Origin: Bacillota bacterium
GTDB lineage: Bacteria; Bacillota_I; Bacilli_A; RF39; UBA660
Assembly: GCA_023430885.1 (NCBI GenBank)
Contig: JAEYYH010000006.1
Coordinates: 62,001-126,000, forward strand
Direction: 5' to 3'
Length of the DNA stretch: 64,000 bases
Both the position numbers and the translations under genes were made by a program. The notes below the pieces were generated by a model. It was not told where the DNA came from and made no database searches. It saw nothing but the letters and a program-made list of their open reading frames with translations. Positions 18,350 through 27,503 of the stretch are shown here, piece after piece (position 1 is the first letter of the stretch; every line of letters begins with the position of its first letter).

Positions 18350-19051
18350 ATGAGAGGTAAATTAATTGTAATAGAAGGAACAGATTGTTCTGGTAAAGAA
18401 ACACAAACTAATATGCTTATGGATAAACTAAAAGCTGATGGTTATAAAGTAACTAATTTTAGTTTTCCAATGTATAATACTCCAACAGGAAAAATTGTCG
18501 GGGGTCCTTATTTAGGCAAGGAATATATATGCGAAGGATGGTTTCCAGAAACTGCTCCAAACGTTGATCCTAAAGTATCATCATTATATTATGCTGCTGA
18601 TCGTAAATATAACTGTCCTAAGATTGAAGAAGAACTAGCTAAAGGAAATAATGTAATACTTGATCGTTATACATTCTCTAATATGGCTCATCAAGGTGGA
18701 AAAATATTTGATGATGAAGAAAGAAATAGTATGTATTCTTGGTTAGATAATTTAGAGTTTAAATTACTTAAACTTCCAAAGCCAGACATATGCATATTCT
18801 TACATATGCCATATGAAGCTGCTGTTATTTTAAAATCAAACAGAAGTGAAGCTCCAGATCAAAATGAAGCTAATTCTGAACATTTAAAACATGCTGAAAA
18901 AGCCTATACAGAAGTAGCAAAAAAATATAAATTTAAAACAATTGAGTGTTCTAATAAAACAACTAGCGATATAGTTAGAGAAGATATCAAAACTAAAGAT
19001 GATATAAGTTTAGAAGTATACAAGTATGTAAAACAAGCACTTAATAAATAA
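18350..19051 (+). CDS. tmk: Thymidylate kinase (dTMP kinase)
   Basis: Phosphorylates dTMP to dTDP, completing the pathway encoded by thyA-dfrA. P-loop EGTDCSGKETQT (about 9-20), the DRYTFSNMAHQGGK motif (DR(Y/F) plus substrate Gln/Gly), and a LID-like NRSEAPDQNEAN segment. At 233 aa it is about 20 residues longer than the common bacterial form, with a longer segment before YYAADRK. Begins one base after the dfrA stop with GAGGAAA as SD. Confidence 0.92.
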   Translation: MRGKLIVIEGTDCSGKETQTNMLMDKLKADGYKVTNFSFPMYNTPTGKIVGGPYLGKEYICEGWFPETAPNVDPKVSSLYYAADRKYNCPKIEEELAKGNNVILDRYTFSNMAHQGGKIFDDEERNSMYSWLDNLEFKLLKLPKPDICIFLHMPYEAAVILKSNRSEAPDQNEANSEHLKHAEKAYTEVAKKYKFKTIECSNKTTSDIVREDIKTKDDISLEVYKYVKQALNK

Positions 19052-19080
19052 ATAATTTAAAACAAAAAAAGTAATAAACA

Positions 19081-19109
19081 AAAAGTAACAAAATGTTACT
19101 TTTTTTGTT
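19081..19109 (+). terminator. Terminator of the thyA-dfrA-tmk operon
   Basis: 10-bp perfect stem AAAAGTAACA (19081-19090) / TGTTACTTTT (19094-19103), 3-nt loop, then TTTTG. Confidence 0.9.
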
Positions 19110-19179
19110 ATTAAATAAGACGTAGACATTTACTAATACACCATATTATGATAAAATAATTTCAGTAAAGGGTGATTTT

Positions 19180-19701
19180 ATGGAACATTATGTACCAGAC
19201 ATTTATAAGAAAAGTATTTATGTAATAGACTATAACAAATTAAAATCAAATGGTATAAAATGTTTACTATTTGATTTGGATAATACACTAGTTCCTTATA
19301 CGGAAAAAGTTCCTTCAAAGAAAGTAAAAGATTTATTTAAAAAACTTAATGATTTAGGCTTTAGAGTTTTAATATTTTCAAATAGTGGTAAGAAGAGATT
19401 AACACCATTTAAAGAACAATTAGGTATTGATTGCTGCTATAGATGTTGGAAGCCTTCACCTAAAAAGTTTTTACTTGTATTAAAAGAATATAAGTATAAT
19501 CAAAGTGAAGTAGCTATTATTGGTGATCAATTACTTACTGACGTAGTAGGTGGTAATGGAGTAGGAATAACAACAATACTTGTTAATCCTGTTTCAAAAA
19601 AAGATTCAGCTGCAACTAAATTTAATAGATTAAGAGAAAAACATATAATTAAAAGATTAAGTAAATTAGATTTATTTTATAAAGGCAGATATTATGGATA
19701 A
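19180..19701 (+). CDS. yqeG: YqeG-family HAD phosphatase
   Basis: 173 aa HAD-superfamily IIIA protein. Motif I FDLDNTLVPY (catalytic Asp pair), motif II FSNSGKKR, Lys in KPSPKKF and motif IV GDQLLTDVVGGN. YqeG is typically encoded next to YqeH in Bacillota, as here (8-base overlap), and relatives have been linked to phosphatidylglycerophosphate-type or other phosphatase activity; the substrate in this organism is open. AGGGTGATTTTATG sets the start. Confidence 0.9.
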   Translation: MEHYVPDIYKKSIYVIDYNKLKSNGIKCLLFDLDNTLVPYTEKVPSKKVKDLFKKLNDLGFRVLIFSNSGKKRLTPFKEQLGIDCCYRCWKPSPKKFLLVLKEYKYNQSEVAIIGDQLLTDVVGGNGVGITTILVNPVSKKDSAATKFNRLREKHIIKRLSKLDLFYKGRYYG

Positions 19702-20686
19702 GAAGTGTGTTGGATGTGGAGCTGTAATGCAATTTAAAGATTCTTCTTTAGAAGGATATATTGCAGAAGACAAATATGAAAAAGCTTCTATTTGTGAAAG
19801 ATGTTTTAGAATAATTAATTATGGTGATTATAAGAGCATTATAAAAGATAATAATACTTTTATTAATATATTAAAAGGAATTAATAAACAAGATTTAGTA
19901 ATACTTGTTATGGACTTGTTTAATATGCCTGAAAACATAGATATTATTAAAGAGAATATAAATAATCCAATTCTTCTTGTTCTTACTAAAAGGGATATTT
20001 TACCTAAGGTAATATATGAAGAAAGATTACTTAGCTATGTAGATAAATATGATATCAATACTGTTGATAGGATTATAGTAAGTAGTAATAAGAATTATAA
20101 TTTTGATGATTTAATATCTAAAATTAATACCTATAAAACAAGTGACAATGTTTATGTTATTGGTTTTACTAATGCCGGTAAGAGTACTTTAATTAATAAA
20201 TTAATTTATAATTATTCTAATGAGAAGCCTACTATAACAACAAGTATGCTTCCATCAACAACATTAAATAGTATTGAAATTAAGTTTAATGATAATATGA
20301 CGTTTATAGACACTCCAGGGCTTTTAAGTGAAGGAAGTATTGAGAATGTCATTGATGTTAAAACACTTAAAAATATAACTCCAAAACAAGAAATAAGACC
20401 TATTACATATCAAGTTAGAAGTAAACAATATATATTAATAGATAAACTAATTAAATTAGAACTTGCTAATAATAATATTACTATTTTTATGGCTAATACT
20501 TTAAAAGTAGATAGATATTATAAGGATAAAGAGACTCCTAATTTAATTACAAAAGTGATAACAGCAAATAAGAATGAAGATATAGTAATAAGTGGTTTAG
20601 GATTTATAAAAGTTACTAAAAAAGAACAAATTAAAGTAAGTGTACCAGAAAATGTAAAGGTATATACTCGTGATTCTTTGGTATAA
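19694..20686 (+). CDS. yqeH: YqeH-type circularly permuted GTPase (30S ribosome assembly)
   Basis: 330 aa. N-terminal zinc finger (CVGCGAVMQ ... CERCFRI), then a circularly permuted G domain: G4 TKRD precedes G1 GFTNAGKSTLIN, with G3 DTPG after it. The C-terminal domain is the YqeH-type RNA-binding segment. YqeH is needed for small-subunit maturation. Slightly shorter than the roughly 366-aa Bacillus protein. Overlaps yqeG by eight bases. Confidence 0.93.
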   Translation: MDKKCVGCGAVMQFKDSSLEGYIAEDKYEKASICERCFRIINYGDYKSIIKDNNTFINILKGINKQDLVILVMDLFNMPENIDIIKENINNPILLVLTKRDILPKVIYEERLLSYVDKYDINTVDRIIVSSNKNYNFDDLISKINTYKTSDNVYVIGFTNAGKSTLINKLIYNYSNEKPTITTSMLPSTTLNSIEIKFNDNMTFIDTPGLLSEGSIENVIDVKTLKNITPKQEIRPITYQVRSKQYILIDKLIKLELANNNITIFMANTLKVDRYYKDKETPNLITKVITANKNEDIVISGLGFIKVTKKEQIKVSVPENVKVYTRDSLV

Positions 20687-20718
20687 AAAAGTATTTAATA
20701 AAAATACTTTTTTTTTAT
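20687..20718 (+). terminator. Terminator of yqeG-yqeH
   Basis: 10-bp stem AAAAGTATTT (20687-20696) / AAATACTTTT (20702-20711) and a long T run. Confidence 0.88.
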
Positions 20719-20760
20719 CTCTAAAATTGGTATAATAAAGGTAGAATAGGAAGTGTAATA

Positions 20761-22533
20761 ATGCTAGGAAACATAGTAGGGATAAACGATAATCAGGTGT
20801 TATTGAAATTAACTATTGATGTTAGTAAACTTCAAAATCTTATTAGTACACATGTTATTATGGAAGATCCAGAAAAACAGTGTATTGGTGAAATAACAGA
20901 TATTAGAGACGGGATAGCTTATATTAATTTATTAGGTGAAATAAAAGATGAAAAGTTTGTTTTTGGTGTCATAAACAAACCTTCTTTTGGTGCCTTAGTA
21001 AAAATAGTAAGTAAAGAAAAAGTTCCTATTATTATAGGAGTTGATAATTATAGAGATAACTTGCATCTTAATTTAGGAACAAGTGCTGTATATAATGGTG
21101 TTACTATAGGAATGAGCATTAATGACTTCTTTAGTAATCATTTTGCCATATTTGGTTCTACTGGATCAGGTAAATCTTGCTCAGTAGCAAGAATATTTCA
21201 AAATTTATTTGAAAAGAAACAAGCTATTCCATATAGGGCAAGTATTTTTATATTTGATGCTTATGGGGAATACCATAGGGCATTTTCAGAATTAAATACC
21301 AAAAATCCACAAATAAGTTTTAAAAGTTATACAACAAACTTAAGTTTTCCAGATCAAGAAATACTTAAAATGCCACCTTGGTTACTTACAATAGATGATT
21401 ATGCATTATTACTTGGTGCAGATAAAGCATCACAGTTACCAATAATAGAAAAAGCTTTAAAATTAGTTAGCGTATTTGGTAGAGATGAAGAATTAGTATT
21501 GAAACATAAAAATGATATTATATCTAGGGCATTACTTGATATATTAAGTAGCGGTAGACCTGCTCCTCAAATAAGAGATCAACTAGTATCAGTTTTAGCT
21601 TATTATAATACTAGAGAATTAAATTTGGAAACACCAATATTTCAACCGGGTTATACAAGACCACTTAAACAATGTTTCTTTATAGATAATACAGGTAAGA
21701 TTAGAGATATGGAAACAATAAGCGCTTTCTTCGAATCGTTTTTAACAGATAATCTAGAATTAACAATGCCAGATGGTTCATTTAGATATACTTTAAAGGA
21801 CTTAAAAGATGCCTTTGATTTTGCTCTAATATCTGAAGGTGTTTTAAAGAGTGATAAAATTTATGACGAATCTAATGTTTTAAAAGTAAGACTTCATGGA
21901 CTTGTTAATGGAGATTATGCTAAATATTTTGATTTACCAGAATACATGACAAGAGAGCAATATATTAAGTTATTATTGACTGCTAATAATGGACGTAAAG
22001 CGCAAATAATTAATTTCAATATAAATTATGTTGATGATAGATTTGCAAAAAGTTTAACAAAAATATTTTCAAAACTTTTATTTGATTATGCCAAAGGTAT
22101 GAGCAAAAGAACAACTTTACCATTCCATATAGTCCTTGAAGAAGCTCATAGATATGTCCAAAATGATAACGATATTGCTTTACTTGGATATAATATATTT
22201 GAGCGAATTACAAAAGAGGGTCGTAAATACGGTGTTATGTTAGGTCTTATTTCACAAAGACCTAGTGAATTATCTGAAACAACTTTATCACAATGTAGTA
22301 ACTTTTTAATTTTTAAAATGCTTCATCCACGTGATATTGAATATATTAAAGATATAGTACCAAATATAACATTGGAAATTGTAAAACGTTTAAGAATTTT
22401 ACAACCTGGTACATGTATTGCTTTTGGTAATGCTTTTAAGGTTCCAGTAATAGTAAAATTTGATATGCCAAATCCTGCACCAACCAGCGAAAGTTGTGAT
22501 GTTAGCAAGATATGGTTTGTAAGTAATAGTTAG
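20761..22533 (+). CDS. HerA-like P-loop ATPase (HAS barrel plus DUF87)
   Basis: 590 aa member of the HerA/FtsK superfamily. An N-terminal beta-barrel (about 1-100, GxIV-type repeats) precedes Walker A GSTGSGKSCS at about 131-140; a Walker-B-like region FIFDAYGEYH is near 165-174; the C-terminal LPFHIVLEEAHRYVQ (about 455-469) and GLISQRPSELSETTLSQC (sensor/arginine region) are classic HerA. Such hexameric motors translocate DNA in repair or in defence with NurA or Sir2 partners, but no NurA, Sir2 or nuclease gene is beside it here. Single-gene unit between yqeH and ltaS. Biological role unknown. Confidence 0.85.
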   Translation: MLGNIVGINDNQVLLKLTIDVSKLQNLISTHVIMEDPEKQCIGEITDIRDGIAYINLLGEIKDEKFVFGVINKPSFGALVKIVSKEKVPIIIGVDNYRDNLHLNLGTSAVYNGVTIGMSINDFFSNHFAIFGSTGSGKSCSVARIFQNLFEKKQAIPYRASIFIFDAYGEYHRAFSELNTKNPQISFKSYTTNLSFPDQEILKMPPWLLTIDDYALLLGADKASQLPIIEKALKLVSVFGRDEELVLKHKNDIISRALLDILSSGRPAPQIRDQLVSVLAYYNTRELNLETPIFQPGYTRPLKQCFFIDNTGKIRDMETISAFFESFLTDNLELTMPDGSFRYTLKDLKDAFDFALISEGVLKSDKIYDESNVLKVRLHGLVNGDYAKYFDLPEYMTREQYIKLLLTANNGRKAQIINFNINYVDDRFAKSLTKIFSKLLFDYAKGMSKRTTLPFHIVLEEAHRYVQNDNDIALLGYNIFERITKEGRKYGVMLGLISQRPSELSETTLSQCSNFLIFKMLHPRDIEYIKDIVPNITLEIVKRLRILQPGTCIAFGNAFKVPVIVKFDMPNPAPTSESCDVSKIWFVSNS

Positions 22534-22562
22534 TTGTCTTATATCATGAAAAGTGATATAAT
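22534..22562 (+). promoter_or_regulatory. Probable sigma-A promoter of the LtaS-type gene
   Basis: TTGTCT (22534-22539), 17-base spacer, TATAAT (22557-22562). The spacer and -10 also form a TATATCA / TGATATA inverted repeat (about 22540-22560). Confidence 0.7.
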
Positions 22563-22589
22563 TGCTAAGAAACGAACCAGAGGTGGATT

Positions 22590-24623
22590 ATGAAAATAAA
22601 GATTAAGGAATTAGTAGCAAATATGAAAAAGAACTTTTCTAAGCTTAGAGTATTTTGTAGTACATATGCTAGAACAAATATATTATTTGTTAGTTATGTA
22701 TTAGTTGCTCTATTTAATTCAACGGTTCTTAGATATTATACTACTGAGTCATTTTGGAATATAAAACCAGTTCTTGCTGATTTAGCCGTAGTAATACTAA
22801 TTGGATCAATAGGATATTTTTTCAAGCCAAAGAATCAGTTTAAATATTTTTGTACTTGTTTAATTGTACTTACTGCTATATGTTTTATAAATAGTGTTTA
22901 TTACAATAATTATTATTCATTTGTTTCTTTATCATTACTTGCAACATCAACGCAAGCAATGGGAGTAGCAAATGCTTTAACAAAAATATTAGAACTTAAA
23001 GATTTTATATTCTTTGTACCACTTATTATATTTTTTATAGTAAATGGTGTACTTAAAAGAAAAGGTTATTTTGATTTTGTAAGTCAAATAGAAATAGGAA
23101 GAATAAGAGCTATGAATACTGCCATAGCAGGGTTAGTAGTTCTAGGTTTCTTTGTTTCCATGCTTACAGGGACAGATCTTAGTAGATTAAAAAAGCAGTG
23201 GAATAGGGAATATGTTGTTATGCAATTTGGTATATATATATATCAAGGTAATGACATAATTGCTTCATTAAAACCACAAATTAGTCCTTTATTTGGTGTA
23301 GATACTGCGACAAAAGAATTTGTAGATTATTATCAAAATAATACTAATCCAGATACAACAAATAAATATACTAATATTTATGATGGTAAGAATGTTTTAG
23401 TTATACATGCTGAAAGTATTCAAAACTGGCTTTTAAATACTACAATAAATGGAGTTGAAATTACTCCAACATTAAATAAACTATCTAAACAAGGAATGTA
23501 TTTTAGTAATTTCTATTCACAAGAATCAGTAGGTACTAGTAGTGATACTGAGTTTACTTTCAATACATCTTTACTTCCTGCATCTTCAGGAACAGTATTT
23601 GTAAGCTACTGGGATAGAAATTATGCTTATACAACACAAAAATTATTAAAACAAAAAGGCTATTATACTTTCAGTATGCATGGTAACAACTGCTCTATGT
23701 GGAATAGAAGTACTATGTATAAGAGTTTAGGATATGATGATTTCTATTGCTATACTGATGCATATAAGATTGATGATGTTATAGGAATAGGTTTATCAGA
23801 TAAATCATTCTTTAAACAATCAGCTAAAATTATAACTGATATAGATAAAGAACATGATAAATTTTATGGAACACTTATAATGCTTACTAATCATACACCT
23901 TGGGCTGATATAAGTAGTCATAGTGATTTTGATGTTACTATGCATTATAAAGATCCTACAACAGGTGAAGAAAAAACTGCTCCTTATCTTGAAGGAACAA
24001 CAATGGGTGATTATATTAAGTCTGCTAATTATGCTGATGCAGCATTAGGCGAACTTATTAATCAACTTGATACTGATGGTATACTAGATGATACTGTAAT
24101 AGTAATATATGGTGACCATGATGCTAAACTTAAAAAATCAGAATATGTAACATACTATGATTATGATCCAGTTACTCAGTCTATAAAAGATAAAGAAGCT
24201 GAAGATTATGTAGATGTTGATTATTATTCATATGAACTTAATAGATCAGTACCATTTATTATATGGACAAAAGATCAAAGTTATAATCTTGAGGTAACTG
24301 AGGTTATGGGAATGTATGATGCCCAGCCAACATTAGGTAACATGTTTAACTTCTATAATCCATATGCTTTAGGTCATGATATATTTAGTACTACAGAAAA
24401 TGTTGTTATCTATCCAAATGGAAACTGGTTAACAAATAAAATGTATTATAATAGTCAAAAAGATGAAGGTCTTGCTCTTACTCTTAGTGAACCAGTAAGT
24501 AGTGATTATATAACAAAATATAATCAAATTGCTGCTCAGGAAGTATCAGTGTCTGATAAAATCATAGTTTATGATTTATTTGAGAAGACAAAGGACTTAA
24601 CTTTAGACATAAAAACACAATAA
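22590..24623 (+). CDS. ltaS: LtaS-family polyglycerolphosphate (lipoteichoic acid) synthase
   Basis: 677 aa. Five N-terminal membrane segments (about 28-210) followed by an extracellular sulfatase-fold domain. Catalytic Thr316 in GTSSDTEF, metal ligand Glu in LVIHAESIQNW, HGNNCSMWNR, NHTPW and YGDHDAK match the LtaS active site. The enzyme would transfer glycerolphosphate from phosphatidylglycerol to a growing teichoic chain outside the cell. A related phosphoglycerol transferase role cannot be excluded. AGAGGTGGATT precedes the ATG. It implies a Gram-positive-type envelope. Unusual only in a somewhat long C-terminal tail. Confidence 0.9.
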   Translation: MKIKIKELVANMKKNFSKLRVFCSTYARTNILFVSYVLVALFNSTVLRYYTTESFWNIKPVLADLAVVILIGSIGYFFKPKNQFKYFCTCLIVLTAICFINSVYYNNYYSFVSLSLLATSTQAMGVANALTKILELKDFIFFVPLIIFFIVNGVLKRKGYFDFVSQIEIGRIRAMNTAIAGLVVLGFFVSMLTGTDLSRLKKQWNREYVVMQFGIYIYQGNDIIASLKPQISPLFGVDTATKEFVDYYQNNTNPDTTNKYTNIYDGKNVLVIHAESIQNWLLNTTINGVEITPTLNKLSKQGMYFSNFYSQESVGTSSDTEFTFNTSLLPASSGTVFVSYWDRNYAYTTQKLLKQKGYYTFSMHGNNCSMWNRSTMYKSLGYDDFYCYTDAYKIDDVIGIGLSDKSFFKQSAKIITDIDKEHDKFYGTLIMLTNHTPWADISSHSDFDVTMHYKDPTTGEEKTAPYLEGTTMGDYIKSANYADAALGELINQLDTDGILDDTVIVIYGDHDAKLKKSEYVTYYDYDPVTQSIKDKEAEDYVDVDYYSYELNRSVPFIIWTKDQSYNLEVTEVMGMYDAQPTLGNMFNFYNPYALGHDIFSTTENVVIYPNGNWLTNKMYYNSQKDEGLALTLSEPVSSDYITKYNQIAAQEVSVSDKIIVYDLFEKTKDLTLDIKTQ

Positions 24624-24646
24624 AACGCATAAAATTTTATAAAATT

Positions 24647-24689
24647 ATTGCGTAAATAGTTATAATTTGATATAATTTATTTACGCAAT
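24647..24689 (+). promoter_or_regulatory. tRNA promoter framed by an 11-bp inverted repeat
   Basis: TTGCGT (24648-24653), 17-base spacer and TATAAT (24671-24676) form a good promoter for the tRNA pair. The perfect inverted repeat ATTGCGTAAAT (24647-24657) / ATTTACGCAAT (24679-24689) brackets it, so one arm covers the -35 and the other the expected transcript start. There is no T run, so it is not a terminator. Confidence 0.65.
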
Positions 24690-24693
24690 GCGT

Positions 24694-24767
24694 GGGGCCG
24701 TAGCCAAGTGGTAAGGCACGGGACTGCAACTCCCTGATCGGTGGTTCAAATCCGCTCGGCCCCTCCA
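24694..24767 (+). tRNA. tRNA-Cys (anticodon GCA)
   Basis: Cloverleaf: acceptor GGGGCCG (24694-24700) pairs with CGGCCCC (24757-24763), D-arm with AGTGGTAAGGC, anticodon loop CTGCAAC with GCA at 24726-24728, T-arm GGTTCAAATCC, discriminator T and an encoded CCA (24765-24767). Confidence 0.97.
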
Positions 24768-24770
24768 ATT

Positions 24771-24845
24771 GCAGGTGTAGTACAATGGTTCGTATGCGGC
24801 CTTGCCAAGGCTGAGATGGGAGTTCGATTCTCCTCACTTGCTCCA
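24771..24845 (+). tRNA. tRNA-Gly (anticodon GCC)
   Basis: Acceptor GCAGGTG (24771-24777) pairs with CACTTGC (24835-24841, one G-U), anticodon GCC at 24804-24806 in loop TTGCCAA, T-loop GTTCGATTC, discriminator T and encoded CCA (24843-24845). Three bases after tRNA-Cys, so a shared transcript. Confidence 0.97.
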
Positions 24846-24884
24846 AAAGATAAAATCGTCGCACCAGCGCGATGTTAATTGATT

Positions 24885-24911
24885 AAATCAATCGAAAGAT
24901 TGATTTTTTTG
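24885..24911 (+). terminator. Terminator after the tRNA pair
   Basis: 9-bp stem AAATCAATC (24885-24893) / GATTGATTT (24898-24906) with GAAA tetraloop, then TTTT. Confidence 0.85.
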
Positions 24912-24935
24912 TGTTTAAGGAAAGGATGTGTGTGT

Positions 24936-25199
24936 ATGATTAATATTACAAAAAAAGAAATCGAAATGAGTTCTGATCTCATTACCAAATTAAAATGGGC
25001 TTGTGGTTCTAATTACAAAGCAACTAATGGAAGTCTCCGAATTATTGATCATACCAATATCGCTTATGTAGAACCTCATAAAATTATTATTAATAATGTC
25101 CTATTTTTAATGTTTAATGAGCACGAATTTGTTTATGTTGAAAATTTATCTAATAAAATACCTATAACTAATTTAAAAGACTATTTAAGAAAAATATAA
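24936..25199 (+). CDS. Small hypothetical protein at the left edge of the mobile island
   Basis: 87 aa, not recognised. Start set at ATG 24936, behind AAGGAAAGGA; a longer ORF from 24879 would begin inside the tRNA terminator. Sequence is a mixed alpha/beta domain (WACGSNYKATNGSLRI, EPHKIIINN, YVENLSNKIPI) that could be a small phage- or element-type protein, without membrane segments. It lies between the tRNA genes and the large inverted repeat, with codon use closer to the island (ATTACC, CTC and similar codons) than to the genes on its left. Confidence 0.6.
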   Translation: MINITKKEIEMSSDLITKLKWACGSNYKATNGSLRIIDHTNIAYVEPHKIIINNVLFLMFNEHEFVYVENLSNKIPITNLKDYLRKI

Positions 25200-25209
25200 C
25201 TAGATGATG

Positions 25210-25315
25210 AATTGACAATAGGTAGTAATATGTTAGGCTTAATTGCCAAAGGCTAAACGATTACTAGCCTTTGGCTAGCCGATAAAAACATATTACTAGG
25301 TTCCTATTGTCAATT
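25210..25315. repeat. Large compound inverted repeat (cruciform-forming)
   Basis: Outer arms: AATTGACAATAGG (25210-25222) / CCTATTGTCAATT (25303-25315), 13 bp perfect; then TAGTAATATGTT (25222-25233) / AACATATTACTA (25287-25298), 12 bp, with a 4-base bulge. An inner stem GCCAAAGGCTA (25245-25255) / TAGCCTTTGGC (25265-25275) is 11 bp perfect. Nothing here encodes a protein. Candidates are a recombination or transfer site, a single-strand origin, or a structured RNA. Part of the 338-base gap before the recombinase, which otherwise holds the promoter, leader ORF and hairpin listed separately. Confidence 0.85.
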
Positions 25316-25344
25316 AAGACTAATACTATGCCCAACAATGGGTA

Positions 25345-25375
25345 TTGACAAAATAAATAATAGTGATAGTATATA
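25345..25375 (+). promoter_or_regulatory. Probable promoter for the leader ORF and recombinase
   Basis: TTGACA (25345-25350) and TATATA (25370-25375), spacer 19, a little long. A short imperfect inverted repeat (ATGCCCA, ACA spacer, TGGGTAT) directly overlaps the -35 and could be an operator. Confidence 0.5.
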
Positions 25376-25423
25376 TAACCAATAAAGACAAGCAGTATCG
25401 TCTTAAAAAGGGGTGGATACGAT

Positions 25424-25492
25424 ATGCCTAGAATTAAACGAAAATATATTAATCAAAAATATTATTTATTTAATGGGAGTCAAGAGTATTAG
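25424..25492 (+). CDS. 22-codon leader ORF upstream of the serine recombinase
   Basis: Encodes a basic, Tyr-rich 22-aa peptide (MPRIKRKYINQKYYLFNGSQEY). It has an SD-like AGGGGTGG upstream, itself enclosed by the short inverted repeat TATCGT (25396-25401) / ACGATA (25419-25424) that would hide SD and start codon. Its stop codon (25490-25492) lies in the 5' arm of a strong terminator hairpin, so a translating ribosome would stop that hairpin forming. This layout suggests a regulatory leader peptide, not a functional product. Confidence 0.55.
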   Translation: MPRIKRKYINQKYYLFNGSQEY

Positions 25493-25520
25493 TTAATAAT
25501 GCTTTTGGCTCTCATTTTTT
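25474..25520 (+). terminator. Strong hairpin terminator (attenuator candidate) before the recombinase
   Basis: 18-bp stem: TGGGAGTCAAGAGTATTA (25474-25491) pairs along its whole length with TAATGCTTTTGGCTCTCA (25497-25514), mismatches being G-U pairs; loop GTTAA; then TTTTTT. It lies only 17 bases before the recombinase start, so it must be bypassed for expression. Confidence 0.8.
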
Positions 25521-25525
25521 GTTAA

Positions 25526-27370
<1,845 letters not shown>

Positions 27371-27423
27371 CGTGGCACGTTTTGTTGCGAAGCAATGAAA
27401 GTGGCGATAGTTAATTTGGGATT

Positions 27424-27503
27424 CTAAGGCACAGCCTTAGCCCCCGTATTTTGTTAGAATGACAAAATACATAGGGGGTTATAGATTTTGTCAGAACAAA
27501 ATC
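27424..27503 (+). other. Candidate oriT: clustered inverted repeats before the relaxase
   Basis: Three structures lie within 80 bases: CTAAGGC / GCCTTAG (27424-27430 / 27434-27440); CCCCC..TATTTTGT (27441-27454) with ACAAAATA..GGGGG (27462-27478); and GATTTTGT / ACAAAATC (27484-27491 / 27496-27503). The last two share the same ATTTTGT/ACAAAAT stem, so four alternating copies can re-pair. MobV-type relaxases nick at inverted repeats just upstream of their gene. The last hairpin contains the proposed TTG start. Confidence 0.55.

Noticed and set aside
24637..24864. 75-aa ORF on the minus strand with an RRIELPSQPWQ-type sequence
   Set aside because: It is the antisense reading of the tRNA-Cys and tRNA-Gly genes, a frequent false protein call.
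27371..27487. Possible second integrase or remnant gene between recombinase and relaxase
   Set aside because: No ORF of useful length; the segment is explained by inverted repeats of the candidate oriT.
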